This document shows positions 63,601 through 64,000 of a stretch of DNA of 64,000 nt, in pieces. This DNA comes from Serilophus lunatus (Eukaryota > Chordata > Aves > Passeriformes > Eurylaimidae): the NCBI GenBank assembly GCA_013399895.1, contig VXBA01004196.1, forward strand, positions 50,171 to 114,170. The letters are read 5' to 3'. The first letter of the stretch is position 1. Each line of letters opens with the position of its first letter. Below the pieces are notes generated by a model, which did not search any database, was not told where the DNA came from, and saw only the letters and a program-made list of their open reading frames with translations. The position numbers and the translations under genes are program-made.

Positions 63601-63951
63601 GTAATGTTGAGTAGCAGTACTATGATCTCTTTCTTGGTTTTAGTGTGGTTTTCTATGCAATGAAAAACATTACTATGTTAACAGTTGCAAGTGCACAGCA
63701 GTTTTGGATAAGCATGTGAGTGATTGGCAAGGGAAGTAAGGTAAGCTACTTCCCAGGACAAGATGCAGCAGGTTTCCTGTTGTTCAACTCCTCTGGTGAC
63801 AGTTCACATCAGAATCACAAACAAGAGGTATGAGGACATCAGCAATATGGACAAGGCAAACATAACAAATTTCTTTTGTGAAGTAGTTGTAGTAGTGAAG
63901 AATAAATTGGAGTATGTTCTGTCCCTTCCTGTCAAGCACTGAAAAGCTTGG
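60639..63951. other. 3.3 kb AT-rich DNA without genes
   Basis: No gene or mobile element recognised. A minus-strand frame of 156 codons (62993-63463) is made of Phe/Ile/Leu/Lys-rich low-complexity sequence expected from AT-rich DNA. The stretch at 62560-62720 is more complex but unassigned. Confidence 0.5.
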
Positions 63952-64000
63952 TGTGGTGGTTTGAGGGGGGCTGGGATCTCTGGGGGGTAGTCAAAGGGGG
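63952..64000 (+). mobile_element. Possible start of another LTR at the window edge
   Basis: Composition jumps from AT-rich to G-rich at TGTGGTGGTTTGAGGGG and continues to the last base. A TGTGGTGG start is common for avian LTRs, but only 49 bases are visible, so the class and orientation are a guess. Confidence 0.3.

Noticed and set aside
1..64000. CRISPR arrays, operons, tRNA or rRNA genes
   Set aside because: No regularly spaced repeats with unique spacers, no clustered same-strand genes and no RNA gene core was recognised; the DNA is vertebrate.

Overview
The window reads as a repeat-rich, gene-free stretch of a bird genome, most likely a songbird. The evidence is the repeat content: many fragments of CR1 (chicken repeat 1) LINEs, several ending in the typical ATTCTATGATTCTGTG-like tail, and several avian-type LTRs, two families of which (1659-2120 and 10626-11455/19116-20050) resemble passerine LTRs as I remember them. 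The background is AT-rich, with poly-A, poly-T and simple-sequence tracts. No bacterial-type gene organisation, CRISPR array, tRNA or rRNA was recognised. No open reading frame looks like a working host gene; the longer frames fall in GC-rich LTRs, in CR1 remnants, in N gaps, in microsatellites or in low-complexity AT-rich DNA.

Layout. 1-1484 is an inverted, edge-truncated copy of a long GC-rich LTR-like element, followed by a second LTR (1659-2120, +). 4051-4459 is an LTR with TG...CA inverted ends and a perfect CTAG target duplication; an inverted sister copy lies at 60228-60634. 5115-5644 is a CR1 3' end. 6498-6845 is a minus-strand LTR with a perfect 6-bp duplication. 7484-9785 is an antisense CR1 split by a solo copy of the 1-1484 family (7775-9097). 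10626-11455 and 19116-20050 are two copies of one LTR family, the second with a 5-bp duplication but broken by a G run and an N gap. 17975-18296 is a compact LTR. 28050-28200, 31190-31711, 32395-33345, 40430-41690 and 57622-58508 are further CR1 remnants. 30490-31040 is an unclassified GC-rich island. 45981-46421 is a long pyrimidine microsatellite with an assembly gap. 53482-54542 is a minus-strand LTR with a 5-bp duplication. A possible further element begins at the right edge (63952).

The parts do not form a pathway. The window records successive insertions: LTRs whose target duplications of 4, 5 and 6 bp suggest ERV1-, ERVL- and ERVK-like integrases respectively, all apparently solo (no internal retroviral genes seen), plus 5'-truncated CR1 copies. 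The rest, roughly 50 kb, is unannotated AT-rich intergenic or intronic DNA, in which I can point only to a few candidate conserved non-coding blocks. I found no convincing new biological system.
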